Positions 39,920 through 49,059 of a stretch of DNA of 64,000 bases are shown piece by piece (position 1 is the first letter of the stretch; each line of letters begins with the position of its first letter). The notes beneath the pieces were generated by a model. That model did not search any database. It was not told the DNA's origin and worked only from the letters and a program-made list of their open reading frames with translations. A program made the position numbers and the translations under genes. This stretch comes from Pycnococcus provasolii (lineage: Eukaryota; Chlorophyta; Pseudoscourfieldiophyceae; Pseudoscourfieldiales; Pycnococcaceae): the NCBI GenBank assembly GCA_938743325.2, contig OW568872.1, positions 496,001 to 560,000 of the forward strand, written 5' to 3'.

Positions 39920-40525
39920 CTACGCCTCCTCGCCAAAGAGATTCCAGTCGTCCACCGTGAGCGACGCGGCGACGTCACGTAGCGACGAGATTGTGGCGTC
40001 GGCGTCGGCATTAGCTCCCACACCGCTCCTTGAGATGACGACGTCTGTATTCACCGTCGGAAGCCGCACAACGGCGATTTCCAAGTCTGCGACGTCGAGG
40101 TACGAGTGGTACGCCCCTATTGCCTTTACTTCGCTCCCACTTCTCTTGTCCACAGCTCCTGGCACGTCAACGTTCGTCGCGGACGTACTCGCCTCCGCCG
40201 CCGCCGCCTCGACCTCACTTGCGACGTTTTCTCGTCTCGTTCCGTTGGTTAGAATTTCGACGGCATGAAAAGCGACGAGTTTGGCGGGATCTTCGTGTAA
40301 GGTTTTGGTGTCTTCGTTGACCTCGAGGAGGTCGATAAAGATGGTGGTTGGCGCCTGGTGGAGTTGCTGTGATCCGAGTCCAGGTGCGACGAACATCTCC
40401 TGGTTGTCGGGTATCGGTCGCTTGACGATGTCGATGACCTCGTCGGTGTCGAGGAAGTCGGGCGGGATGTGAAGGACGGTCATCGCGCCGCCGTACAGAG
40501 GGCGCCGCGAAGTGGAGGGCGACAT
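39920..40525 (-). CDS. MOG1: MOG1 (Ran guanine nucleotide release factor)
   Basis: 201 residues. The opening RRPLYGGAMTVLHIPPDFLD, followed by IPDNQEMFV and TTIFIDLLEVNE, is the conserved Mog1 core; Mog1 binds Ran-GTP and promotes nucleotide release in nuclear transport. The C-terminal EIAVVRLPTVNTDVVIS and DDWNLF complete the fold. The start at 40525 is the first ATG directly before the family N-terminus. It is divergent from NMNAT with about 66 bases between start codons. Confidence 0.85.
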   Translation of the reverse strand: MSPSTSRRPLYGGAMTVLHIPPDFLDTDEVIDIVKRPIPDNQEMFVAPGLGSQQLHQAPTTIFIDLLEVNEDTKTLHEDPAKLVAFHAVEILTNGTRRENVASEVEAAAAEASTSATNVDVPGAVDKRSGSEVKAIGAYHSYLDVADLEIAVVRLPTVNTDVVISRSGVGANADADATISSLRDVAASLTVDDWNLFGEEA

Positions 40526-40591
40526 GATATGGCGCCACCCCGAGCCTCCGGAGGGGAAGAATGAAAATGCCGCATTTGCGATCCCAATTTT
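40526..40591. promoter_or_regulatory. Compact bidirectional promoter between MOG1 and NMNAT
   Basis: Only 66 bases separate the two ATGs if NMNAT starts at 40592 (129 bases if it starts at 40655). It contains CCGAGCCTCCGGAGGGG; a G-run at 40608-40617 follows just inside the longer NMNAT reading. Confidence 0.5.
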
Positions 40592-41680
40592 ATGCCCATC
40601 CATCCGGGGGGGGGGGAGGAATTGGAATTCCCAACGCACTCGTTGACACTTGCCATGACTCCATCGCCCGGGGGTGCTGGTGCTCGTGGTGCTGGTGCTC
40701 GTTGTGATCTCCTCCCCTCTGTGAACGTGGCATCTGTGCCTTCACAGGTGGAGGAGTCGTGGCGCCGGCTTCCCCCGTCCTCAGACGCATCCATGCCCAT
40801 TCCTTGTCGAGGGGGGGAGACGGCGGTGCTCCCCACGTCGACGTCGACTTCCGTGCACGACGAGCCTGAGCTGGACGTGTCGCAACTAGACATATCTGCA
40901 CTCACAAGCCCGCCCGCGAACGGGGCGAAGTGCGTCGTCCTGCTCGTGCTGGGGTCGTTCAACCCGCCGCACACGTGGCACGCAAGGCTTCCCGCCATTG
41001 TCAAAGACGCACTGAAAGCGCCGTCGACGAGATTTCCAGCAGGCGCACACGTTGTTGGCGCATACCTCTCGCCCGTTCACGACGGGTATGGCAAACCAGG
41101 GCTCGTGAAGGCTGAGCACAGAATCGCCATGGCGCGCCTCGCGGTGGCGCACGAGCCTGGCGTGGGTGTCGACACTTGGGAGGCGACGCGGTCGCAGCAC
41201 CAACGTTCTCTCGCCGTGGCTAGGGCACTACACCGCCGCGTCGGAGACTTCGCGCTGGCACATGGCGCGTCGGAGGTGCCCGCGGTGGTCATAGCTTGCG
41301 GGAGCGACCTCGTGAAGTCCATGGCAACGCCGGGCCACTGGCGCCCGGAGGATGTGCAGGCGCTCACAAGCGACGAGCACGGCGTCGTCGCGGTGCTTCG
41401 CGCGGGCGCCGAGGACGTCGACACGGCGCGTGCCGAAGCGTCGTCGTGTCCTTGGCTCGCTCAGGCTGTTTCTTCGGGCGGCGTCTTATTCGTCGGCAGC
41501 GGCGACGCGGCAAGTTCATGCGTGAGTTCGACGCACGTCAGGGAACTCTTGACAACCTATTACACTGACGAGAACACGAACGAACGAGAACGAGCCATGA
41601 CACGATATAAAGAACGACTTAATCCTATATTATGTCAAGAAGTGCAAGAGTACATTCACTCGTTTAAGTTATACAAGTAA
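40592..41680 (+). CDS. NMNAT: Nicotinamide mononucleotide adenylyltransferase
   Basis: 362 residues (341 if started at the ATG at 40655, which may be the true start given the promoter spacing). The catalytic domain starts at about residue 109 with LVLGSFNPPHTWHARL, the GxFxPxHxxH nucleotidyltransferase motif of NMNAT. Further features: GYGKPGLVKAEHRIAMARLA, WEATRSQHQRS, IACGSDLVKSM and the late SSTHVREL (the ISSTxxR phosphate-binding motif). It catalyses NMN plus ATP to NAD+. The N-terminal 100 residues are disordered. TGTAA at 41686-41690. Confidence 0.9.
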   Translation: MPIHPGGGEELEFPTHSLTLAMTPSPGGAGARGAGARCDLLPSVNVASVPSQVEESWRRLPPSSDASMPIPCRGGETAVLPTSTSTSVHDEPELDVSQLDISALTSPPANGAKCVVLLVLGSFNPPHTWHARLPAIVKDALKAPSTRFPAGAHVVGAYLSPVHDGYGKPGLVKAEHRIAMARLAVAHEPGVGVDTWEATRSQHQRSLAVARALHRRVGDFALAHGASEVPAVVIACGSDLVKSMATPGHWRPEDVQALTSDEHGVVAVLRAGAEDVDTARAEASSCPWLAQAVSSGGVLFVGSGDAASSCVSSTHVRELLTTYYTDENTNERERAMTRYKERLNPILCQEVQEYIHSFKLYK

Positions 41681-41767
41681 CAACATGTAAATACAAACAA
41701 TATGAATATAATCCACATCTCACGCCATCGTTCCCTACGGTAGTTCATAACCAACCAGGAGGGCTCA

Positions 41768-41826
41768 ACCGCTAACCCCTAACCGCTAACCCCTAATCCG
41801 CTAACCCCTAACCGCTAACCCCTAAT
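41768..41826 (-). promoter_or_regulatory. Telomere-like CCGCTAACCCCTAA tandem repeat
   Basis: About four 14-bp units, each holding CCCCTAA, 135 bases upstream of the SCAMP start codon. Confidence 0.5.
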
Positions 41827-41959
41827 CTTTACGCTCGCGAAGCTTCCCGTTGGTTAATAACCGTCACGCAACTCCCCTACAGTATTTGTTCCGCCCAAAG
41901 TTTCCGAATTTTCAGAATTTCCGAATTTCCGCCGTTTTGCTTATTTTGTGCAAAAAACT

Positions 41960-43189
41960 ATGTCGTCTCCCCCTGGGAATGAGAATGAGAATCCGTTCAG
42001 GCTTGCGTCCTCGGATCCGTTTGTGTCACCTGCTGCTGCTGGTGGTGGTGGTGGTGGTGGTGGTGGTGGTGGTCCTGGTGGTGGTGGTCCTAATAATGAT
42101 TTACCTTCGTCTTCATTGCCGCCCCAGCTTGTTGCGCCTGACCCGTTCTTGGACGACGAGGTTGTGCAGCGCGCAGGGGCAGGGGAAATCTCGGCGGCGG
42201 CAGGTGCTCAGCAGCAGCATATGCACGAAGCGAAACCGGAAAGCCTGCCGTGGATGGACGTCGCAGCAGCCGTGCCGAGCTACGGAAGCGCGAGCCTGCC
42301 CGTTGGAGGGACGGCTCCGAGGCGGGAGCAGCAGCCGGCGTCAGTCTTCCCGAGCTGGAGCAAAGCTACCGGTACGTCGTCGTCGGAATCTGCTTTCAAA
42401 ATGCGAGAAGAACAGCTCGCCGAACGCGAAAAACGACTCGCGGAACGCGAACGCGAGCTGAGCGACCGCGAATGGCAGGTGGCCCAAGGCGTCGATGGAG
42501 GGCGCACACCCAACTGGCCGAGGTGCCGTCCAACGTACTACCACGACATCGACGAGGAGGTTCTGCCGGAAAAACGTGACCTCGTGCGAGCAGGGTACAA
42601 CGCGTGGTGCCTTTCCGTCGCGGGGTACTTCATGAACTGGATCGCTATCTTGGCACTCGTTGCGGGAAACACAGGCTACGGCTTCTCGAACTTTCTCTGG
42701 GCGACAATGAACCTTATCGGCGGCGTTTACCTCTCGTGGACGTGCTGGTACCAGAGTTTGTACAAGGCTGGGCAGACGGAGGCGGCGGTCCTGCCGCACG
42801 TCGCTTTCTTCCTGCACTTTTCCGTGCACACATTTTGGTGCTACTTCACCGTGCTAGCTGTGCCGTATTTGGGAAACTTCATGGCTGGCATTTTCACGAT
42901 GCTCTTCGCGTTCCCTCAGGGCGTGTTCTACGGCATTCTGTGCGTGCTGAACATTGCCATCTGGAGTCTCGACGCGCTTGTTTCGACTTATGTGCTTGGT
43001 TCGATGTTCCGCCGCTTTCGCGGCGCTGGCGGTATCGAGGCGACCCGCCAGCAGGGTTCGCTCGCTTCGTCGCTCTTTCAGTCGGCGACGGGTAATGCTG
43101 GCCAGCTCTTTACGACGCTGGGCGGTGGCGGTGGCGGTTCGTCTTCGTCGGCTCCTTCTAGCCGTCCAGCAGGAGCCAGCGGCGTGTGA
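41960..43189 (+). CDS. SCAMP: SCAMP, secretory carrier membrane protein
   Basis: 409 residues. NPF near the N-terminus and DPF motifs twice are endocytic adaptor sites; a GGT-encoded poly-Gly run follows. A coiled coil (REEQLAEREKRLAERERELS) leads into NWPRCRPTYYHDIDEEV, the conserved pre-membrane block of SCAMPs. Four transmembrane segments then follow (about residues 210-350), with the amphipathic SWTCWYQSLYKAG loop between the second and third. The tail is Ser/Gly-rich. SCAMPs recycle between Golgi, plasma membrane and endosomes. The start is the ATG at 41960. TGTAA at 43243-43247. Confidence 0.95.
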   Translation: MSSPPGNENENPFRLASSDPFVSPAAAGGGGGGGGGGGPGGGGPNNDLPSSSLPPQLVAPDPFLDDEVVQRAGAGEISAAAGAQQQHMHEAKPESLPWMDVAAAVPSYGSASLPVGGTAPRREQQPASVFPSWSKATGTSSSESAFKMREEQLAEREKRLAERERELSDREWQVAQGVDGGRTPNWPRCRPTYYHDIDEEVLPEKRDLVRAGYNAWCLSVAGYFMNWIAILALVAGNTGYGFSNFLWATMNLIGGVYLSWTCWYQSLYKAGQTEAAVLPHVAFFLHFSVHTFWCYFTVLAVPYLGNFMAGIFTMLFAFPQGVFYGILCVLNIAIWSLDALVSTYVLGSMFRRFRGAGGIEATRQQGSLASSLFQSATGNAGQLFTTLGGGGGGSSSSAPSSRPAGASGV

Positions 43190-43628
43190 CGAACGGCGTG
43201 TGAACCTGATGAGTTGTGAAAAAGAAGGGGTAGCTGGCATGTTGTAAATAGCGAACTACTTCAACGGTCGACGGTTGAACACCTTCAACACCTTCAACAC
43301 CTTCAACGGGTCGGTTGAACCCCCCGCGGTTGACCACTTCGAAGGTTGACCACTACGGCCACCTAAAGTTTTAAGGTTAGGCTGCCCACCTAAGGTAATG
43401 TAGGGGCCGCTTGCAAGCTTAAGTGGTAAACTTGCTCGTACCGGGAATTACGATAGGTTCTTCGGAGCCGCGGCCTTTTGCGGATTCCGACTTGTTGACT
43501 TGTTGAGTGTTGACAAGTGTGAGTTCACGCGCGCGCCCTCCCGCCTCCGTCAAACCGCCTTTGAGGTTCTGCGCAACAATTGTTTCGCACACACGTTTCG
43601 GGTCAGAACCACCTTGTCAGAGTCAACC
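43190..43628. other. Intergenic region with AACACCTTC repeats and TTGACC motifs
   Basis: Three copies of a 9-bp unit AACACCTTC at 43278-43307, within a group of GTTGAAC/GTTGACC motifs (about 43273, 43312, 43328, 43343). TTGACC is the W-box core in plants. No gene seen. Confidence 0.6.
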
Positions 43629-44999
43629 ATGGCGGACGACGCGCAGACTCAACCTGCACCCGCCGCGCCAGAAAAACCTAGTCCTGCACCGCCCGCGCCT
43701 GCAACCTCGTCGGAGCCAGCCTCGGCCGACGCGCAAACAATAGCAGGCGAGGCGCAGGTGCAGGCCACCGACGCGCCGGCCGCTCAGGAGGAGACCATCC
43801 CCACCCCCACCCCCACCCTCACCACGACGACGCCTGCACCAGCCGCACCCGAGGCGACAGCAGTGACGGCTGCTGCGGCACCCGTTGCTGGTGGGACGGC
43901 AGCCGGAGGTGAGGAACGAGAGCAAGCAGCTCCGCCAGCCGAGCCAGAGGCACCGCGGAACGCCGACGCGCAACCAACAGCCGCGGAGGCTGCACCTCCT
44001 GCTCAGCCTGAGCAGGACGACGAGGAACTCAACCAAGTGCCGTCGAAACAGCGAGCGAAACCAATACTATCGTACATGATATTGGGCGCGCCAGCGCATG
44101 ACGATATGAGGAGCGAGCAAGTGGCGACCGTGCACATCGAGCACTGCAGGGACTGCGATACACACGCGTGGTGCACGCGCCACGACGAGGAGAAGTACAA
44201 GGGTGCCGCTGCTGAGCTGTGCCAGGCGTGCGAGCTCGCATTCCCGAACGCCAAGGTTCTTTGCAACGACAAGCGGTTCTTGCAGACGCACGGCGAGGGC
44301 GTGCCGCGCATTGGTGCGTTCGAGGTGGTGGTGGACTCGCCCACGGGAGTGTTTCTCGTCAACTCGAAGGTTCTGAGCAACCGGTGGCCTCGCCCCGAGC
44401 GTGTGCTGACGGACATAACAGAGATCCTTGAGCGGAATCACAAAAGAGGCTCAAGGACGCTCGCGGAGATCACGGACGCTAGCAGCTGGACGGAAGAGCA
44501 AGACGCGCCCATTCTTACAGCGCGCAACGCCGCCGAGTTGCTCGAAGTACCGACCTGGCTGTCTGGCAAGCCGCAGATGCGCCAGCCCATGAATACGAAT
44601 CTAATGCCGCCGTTGCCTTCACTGCGCTTCAAGCGTTGCTACCTTGACCAGCTGACGATGGGTGCGCGCCTCCAGCAATTGGGTGTCTCGAACCCTGCGT
44701 GGCGTCCCAACGGACGCCTTGACTTACGGCGCACGGCAAATTCGCGTCCGCATTCCGCGATGCCGAGCATGTCATCAGGCGCTCGGAAGAATCCAGCACG
44801 CCCGATGAGCGCGCTCCCCCGCAACACCGTTGCAAGCCCGCGCCGTCCCACGAGCGCGCGACCTCAATCCGCCGTCCCTGGAAGAAAGCCACCTGCGAAG
44901 CACCACTGGAAAGACGAAGCTCAGTACCCGCAATACAGCCCGAGCGCGGTGGACGCGGAGCTGAAGGAGCTGCAAAAGGAGCTCGACGCCCTCAAGTGA
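43629..44999 (+). CDS. SelW/Rdx-like thioredoxin-fold domain protein, RPxSA repeats
   Basis: 456 residues. An Ala/Pro/Glu-rich disordered N-terminus (about 1-150) precedes a domain that fits the selenoprotein W/Rdx family in pattern: VHIEHCRDC (CxxC, no selenocysteine), ACELAFPNAKVLCND, IGAFEVVVDSP and FLVNSKVLSNRWPRPERVLTDITEIL. The tail carries repeats of the form R-P-x-S-A: SRPHSAMPS, RPMSALPR, RPTSARPQSAVP, and ends in a coiled coil. RPxSA stretches are common in ciliary proteins, so a flagellar role is possible, but this is inference. The ATG at 43629 has context ACCATGGCG. Confidence 0.55.
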   Translation: MADDAQTQPAPAAPEKPSPAPPAPATSSEPASADAQTIAGEAQVQATDAPAAQEETIPTPTPTLTTTTPAPAAPEATAVTAAAAPVAGGTAAGGEEREQAAPPAEPEAPRNADAQPTAAEAAPPAQPEQDDEELNQVPSKQRAKPILSYMILGAPAHDDMRSEQVATVHIEHCRDCDTHAWCTRHDEEKYKGAAAELCQACELAFPNAKVLCNDKRFLQTHGEGVPRIGAFEVVVDSPTGVFLVNSKVLSNRWPRPERVLTDITEILERNHKRGSRTLAEITDASSWTEEQDAPILTARNAAELLEVPTWLSGKPQMRQPMNTNLMPPLPSLRFKRCYLDQLTMGARLQQLGVSNPAWRPNGRLDLRRTANSRPHSAMPSMSSGARKNPARPMSALPRNTVASPRRPTSARPQSAVPGRKPPAKHHWKDEAQYPQYSPSAVDAELKELQKELDALK

Positions 45000-45574
45000 G
45001 GAATAAATCAGGTATTCAAATGTTACAAGTCTTTTTATATTCGCACTGACAAGTCGTCGCGTAGATGCGCGCGCGCGTCAGTTTTTTTGTTTCCTCCGAA
45101 GACGAAAAAGCGCACTTCGCGCAGCTTCATCAGCAGCTTCATCATGAAAGTACCCACAAGCCCTGTACAATCTGACGTTTCGCGTGCTGCGCGATCCCCG
45201 TATCGATATGGACACGCGCAGTCTCAACTCCAAGACAGCCCCCTTTCCCACAAATTGGACTCCTTTTAGATACTCTAGCTGCAGGTAGAATAGTTAAGTG
45301 TGACCCTTGAGTCATCGTGTTGATGCACGGTTGGTGGCGACTGGCGATGGCAACGACATCAACGAAAACAAGTCGCAACCGGAGACCTCACTATGCCAAC
45401 GAATGAGCCCTGATCGAGTGATACAACGCATTCGAAATCATTTGCGCCATGTACAAAAACGCGCAGTGAATGGCACCGGTGAATGGGCTGAATGATGAAA
45501 GTGATTGGTGTGAATGGACAACCGCTGGACAGAGTAAAGTACACTTCATTACTGAATGAGGGATCTCAGGGTTG
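45000..45574. other. Convergent intergenic region
   Basis: About 575 bases with short unconvincing frames and no telomere-like motif; nothing else recognised. Confidence 0.6.
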
Positions 45575-46978
45575 CTACCGACCTCCTGCGGAGCACCCAA
45601 AGCTCCGCGCTGCACCCAAGGCGATGGCCGTCTCGCCGTCGACGTCGCTTCGAATGCGGGTCGAGTTGGAAAAGAATTTGCGCAAGGCGGGTTCGACGAG
45701 GTACATACGACTGCTACCACCCACAAGCACGACGTCGTCGATCGAGCTCGTCGACGTGAAGTGCTCCTCCAGAAGGTGAGAGACGGCGCCAACCATGCGC
45801 TTAACCAGCGGCGCCACCGCAGCGTCCACGTCGTGACGCGTCAGCGAAGTGTGGCATGGAACATTCACGAATACCTCCTCGCTCAGGCCAAGCTCGCGTT
45901 TCGCCGTCTCAGCCGCCAATTGCACGTCGACGCCACCGCTTTCGTCGCCTCCTCCACACTTTTGAACGAGTAGCTGCGCAATTGCACGGTCAAAGTCTTC
46001 TCCACCCAGACGACTGTCGCCGCCGGCGCCGACCACGACGAATCCGTCGTTGTTGGCGTCGAAGTCGATGAGCGCAACGTCGAGAGTTCCTCCTCCAAAG
46101 TCGAAGACGACAAGATTTTTCGTCGCGCTCGCGCCACTTCCTGCTTGCCGGTACTCCTCGTGCAGCCCAAACGCCAAAGCCGCGGCGATGGGCTCTTCGA
46201 GTAGACGCACCTGCCTAACATTTGGCACGTATTTCCTCGCGGCGTTGATTGTCGCTCTTCTCTGGTCGACGTCGAAGCCGACAGGAACACTGACGGTAAG
46301 CGCCTTGAACCGGAATCCGAGCGCACTGTTGAGCCACCCGAGCGACTGCTCCGCGGCTGTGACGAGCTGAGCGAGCACAGCACCGCCGACATCCTCGGGT
46401 GTGACGACGAGTTTTCCTCCGTCGAGACTGATTTGTGTCGTCGCGCCATCGTCAGCCGCGACGACGTCGTACCCGAGTTGTTGTTTTTCAGTTTGTACGG
46501 CGTCGTGTTCGAACGGCCTTCCAATTAATCTTTTGGTCGCGTACACGTAGCTTCCTTCGTCACGCCTGCTTCGTGCCTCCGCGCCTACTAGAGTGGTGTA
46601 CGCTTGTAATCCTGTTGACGTTGCGCGTGCTGATGGTTTTCTTAAATAAGTGACGACGGACGGCGTGACGTTGACTAAGCGGTCGGACCCAGAAGCAAGC
46701 CCTGTAGTTCTCGAGGTATCTGGCGACCGAGACACTGCCGCCGCATGCCCCGAGGAAGGTCCCGCCATGACGGGAATGACGCGCGCCTCCCCTCCTCGAC
46801 AAACGGCGACGGTTGAGAACGTGGTTCCGAGGTCGACGCCAATCAAAGTCTCCGTGGTCAACAGGGAAAGGTCCGATCCGAATAATAAAGCGAGTGCGAC
46901 TGGGAAAATGCACAACATTAGAAACATAACAATAGGAAACGAGGATGGCACCTCAGGGGAGGATGGAGACGCCATCAT
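45575..46978 (-). CDS. HSPA13: HSPA13/STCH-like Hsp70 ATPase, membrane/ER
   Basis: 467 residues, the size of animal HSPA13/STCH (471). An N-terminal hydrophobic signal or anchor (PIVMFLMLCIFPVALALLFG) precedes an Hsp70 ATPase domain with LIGVDLGTTFSTVAV, YATKRLIGRPF, LLEEPIAAALAFGL, VVFDFGGGTLDVALID, RLGGEDFDRAIAQ, AKRELGLSEE and VVLVGGSSRM. The frame ends right after the ATPase domain (ALGAARSFGCSAGGR), so the substrate-binding domain is absent, as in STCH. The hydrophobic N-terminus puts it in the secretory pathway. In animals STCH modulates ER protein handling. Two ATGs in tandem at 46978 and 46975. Confidence 0.85.
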   Translation of the reverse strand: MMASPSSPEVPSSFPIVMFLMLCIFPVALALLFGSDLSLLTTETLIGVDLGTTFSTVAVCRGGEARVIPVMAGPSSGHAAAVSRSPDTSRTTGLASGSDRLVNVTPSVVTYLRKPSARATSTGLQAYTTLVGAEARSRRDEGSYVYATKRLIGRPFEHDAVQTEKQQLGYDVVAADDGATTQISLDGGKLVVTPEDVGGAVLAQLVTAAEQSLGWLNSALGFRFKALTVSVPVGFDVDQRRATINAARKYVPNVRQVRLLEEPIAAALAFGLHEEYRQAGSGASATKNLVVFDFGGGTLDVALIDFDANNDGFVVVGAGGDSRLGGEDFDRAIAQLLVQKCGGGDESGGVDVQLAAETAKRELGLSEEVFVNVPCHTSLTRHDVDAAVAPLVKRMVGAVSHLLEEHFTSTSSIDDVVLVGGSSRMYLVEPALRKFFSNSTRIRSDVDGETAIALGAARSFGCSAGGR

Positions 46979-47375
46979 GGTTGCGATCGAACCGCCAAGG
47001 AGAAGTGAAGAATGAAGACGCTGATCTGGATGGCGAATAATCCAAACTAACCTTTGCCAAATCCCAAAAAGAGGATCGACGAACTGAAGATATGGAACAG
47101 AACTATTATGAGGAGAACCCGGAGGAGGAGGAGGAGGAGGAGGAGTTGGGTTAGGGTTTTAAAACATCTAGGGTTACCTGTTAGGTTATTAGGGGTGACA
47201 TGAGCTCTAACCCCTAATCAAGACCTCTACAAGGGCGGATTAATATGCCCTTGACCTCTAACCCCGAACAAACCTCTAACCCCGAACTGATTCGTGGCTT
47301 CTTCAGGGTTAGGGGTTTCCTTTCACCTTTCTCGCGAACCTTCTTCTTACTCATAGGAGCATTTGCGTTATCATC
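46979..47375. other. Divergent intergenic region with GGA repeat and telomere-like arrays
   Basis: A (GGA)n tract at about 47121-47145 and the arrays below; no gene. Confidence 0.7.
47149..47322. promoter_or_regulatory. Telomere-like TTAGGG/CCCCTAA array with a hairpin
   Basis: TTAGGG-type units on both strands, CTCTAACCCC units three times, and a perfect 9-bp inverted repeat ATTAGGGGT / ACCCCTAAT at 47188-47196 and 47210-47218. It sits between divergent starts at 46978 and 47376. Confidence 0.5.
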
Positions 47376-48179
47376 ATGCCTTCTGTTGTCGACTACAGCA
47401 AGTGGGATGCTCTTGGTGACAGCAGTGATGAAGATGACTCCTCCTCCTGCGCTTCTCATTCTTCTTCCTTGGTTAAGAAGCCTTCTTCTTCCCTTGACTC
47501 ATCTTTTTTAAAAGAGCCTTCTCTTGGGTTAGGTGGTGGTTATGAGGAGGAATCTGCTCCCAATATTAATAACAAAAAGTCGTTAATTGTGGGAAAACAA
47601 GCCGTGCTCGCCGCGGCGTCTGCGGCACTCGACGACGCGAAAGGATTTGCGCTTCTAGACGCAAGAAACGTGTCGTCCGCGACTGACGGTGCAGCGGAAG
47701 ATGCGGCGGAGGCGGCACGTCGGGCGGAGAAATTCGCAAAGGCGGCTGGAGAGAAACTAAACGCACTGTCGCTTGGAAACTTAGACGCTGACGTTGACAC
47801 CGCAATCGAGGAGGCGAGGCGGGGCGGAAACGCAAGACGCAACGAAGAAGACGACGACGACGCAGGCTTGCCCTCGTGGCTCTCGTCGGCGTGCGATGCT
47901 GCGGCGTTGGACGCCGAGCGCGTCAGAGGGCGCATTGAGGAGGAGGAACGCGAGCGTGCTAAGGATACGCCTGTACCGCCAGCGACAAAGACGGCTGATC
48001 CGAAGACGGAGACGCGTCCATCCAACGTCGTGCCACCTGCTAAGGGCACGCCTGTACCGCCAGCGACAAAGACGGCTGATCCGAAGACGGAGACGCGTCC
48101 ATCCAACGTCGTGCCACCTGGTGTGCGACTTGTGCGAACCTCGGACGGACCGGACCCGCTCATGGCGCTGCTGCGATGA
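47376..48179 (+). CDS. Unknown acidic protein with Cdc37-like N-terminus and internal duplication
   Basis: 267 residues. It begins MPSVVDYSKWDALGDSSDED, which resembles the Cdc37 N-terminus (VDYSxWD followed by an acidic Ser stretch that is a CK2 target), but the Cdc37 kinase-binding and Hsp90-binding parts are absent. The middle is Ala/Glu-rich and helical. Near the end a 27-residue unit (TPVPPATKTADPKTETRPSN onward) is repeated almost exactly. The last residues are GVRLVRTSDGPDPLMALLR. Function unknown. Confidence 0.55.
   Translation: MPSVVDYSKWDALGDSSDEDDSSSCASHSSSLVKKPSSSLDSSFLKEPSLGLGGGYEEESAPNINNKKSLIVGKQAVLAAASAALDDAKGFALLDARNVSSATDGAAEDAAEAARRAEKFAKAAGEKLNALSLGNLDADVDTAIEEARRGGNARRNEEDDDDAGLPSWLSSACDAAALDAERVRGRIEEEERERAKDTPVPPATKTADPKTETRPSNVVPPAKGTPVPPATKTADPKTETRPSNVVPPGVRLVRTSDGPDPLMALLR
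47967..48120. repeat. 81-bp tandem duplication in coding sequence
   Basis: Two near-identical copies (starts 47967 and 48048), 27 codons each. Identity at silent sites implies a recent duplication. Confidence 0.9.
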
Positions 48180-48270
48180 CAGTTTGACAAGTTTTATAAC
48201 TGACAATCCTTGTGTTGTACTACTAACGTTATTTTGTTACCATTTTTTTCTGAAGCCCGCGCTTCACGAG

Positions 48271-49059
48271 TCAGTAGTAGTCAGTACCTTGGTCGCCTAT
48301 TAAGTCGGACGTCCTGCTCGGAGCCACAACGCGGCGCTTCATTCGCTTATCCATGGGCGGGCTGCTCAAGCCCGCGCCGGTAACCGCGCACACGCTCTCC
48401 GTGTTTAGTAGCTCGCGTTCCATCTCCCTTTGCGCCGACTTCTGCATTGCGGCGCTCATCTCCTTCTGCCGCATTTGCATCTGCAGATAAGCTCCGTACG
48501 CCGCCGCCTCCTGCGGGTCCTCGTCCGCGCCGTGTCTAAGCTGAACACTCTGCTTCTTGCCGGTTGGCTTGACAGCCTCGCTCACCATCCACGGCGGCGG
48601 CGCCACCGGCGCGCCGTTCGGAACAGGCATAGGCGTGTCCTCGGTCGCAAAGGGCGCAGGTCTTGCGTAGCTGATATAGGCCGCGGCACCTCTGGCGGAG
48701 GGTGGCGGCAAGCGGTCTTTTTCCACGCCGAACGGCGCTTCGACGGTCTTCGGGGGTGCGTTCAGTCCGCGTCCTGGGTGCGGCGTGTTGAATGCGAGGA
48801 AGTCGTCTGCCAGCCTCGTGCTTCGGTCTGGGTCCGTTCCGTACGGCAGTCCCGCGACGCCTGGCCTGACATCCTCCGGCCTGTACGGCGCGGCGCGTCC
48901 TCCGTTAGACGGGTTGCTGTGTTCGCTGACTGCGACGTCTTCTTCCGTTCCCCAGGGCACGCGGCTCGGTGCGGCGTATACGTGTTTCTTGCCAACCGCC
49001 TTGGCTTCGCGGGCTTCGCGCAGGAGCTTCTGGCGGTCGAGTGTCGCCGCGACGTTCAT
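48271..49059 (-). CDS. Unknown protein with repeated P-(W/Y/F)-G-T motifs
   Basis: 262 residues, not recognised. Four related short motifs occur at near-regular spacing: RVPWGTEEDV, GLPYGTDPDRS, EAPFGVEKDR and PAPFATEDTP, suggesting short linear repeats. A helical charged segment near the end (MQMRQKEMSAAMQKSAQREM) could be a coiled coil. Tail: DLIGDQGTDYY. Similar repeat-plus-coil proteins are often cytoskeletal or ciliary, which is only an inference. The ATG at 49059 was chosen because the upstream frame is a low-complexity stretch. Confidence 0.55.
   Translation of the reverse strand: MNVAATLDRQKLLREAREAKAVGKKHVYAAPSRVPWGTEEDVAVSEHSNPSNGGRAAPYRPEDVRPGVAGLPYGTDPDRSTRLADDFLAFNTPHPGRGLNAPPKTVEAPFGVEKDRLPPPSARGAAAYISYARPAPFATEDTPMPVPNGAPVAPPPWMVSEAVKPTGKKQSVQLRHGADEDPQEAAAYGAYLQMQMRQKEMSAAMQKSAQREMERELLNTESVCAVTGAGLSSPPMDKRMKRRVVAPSRTSDLIGDQGTDYY

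Noticed and set aside
44131-44160. Selenocysteine in the SelW-like domain
   Set aside because: The redox motif is Cys-x-x-Cys with ordinary TGC codons; no in-frame TGA is present.
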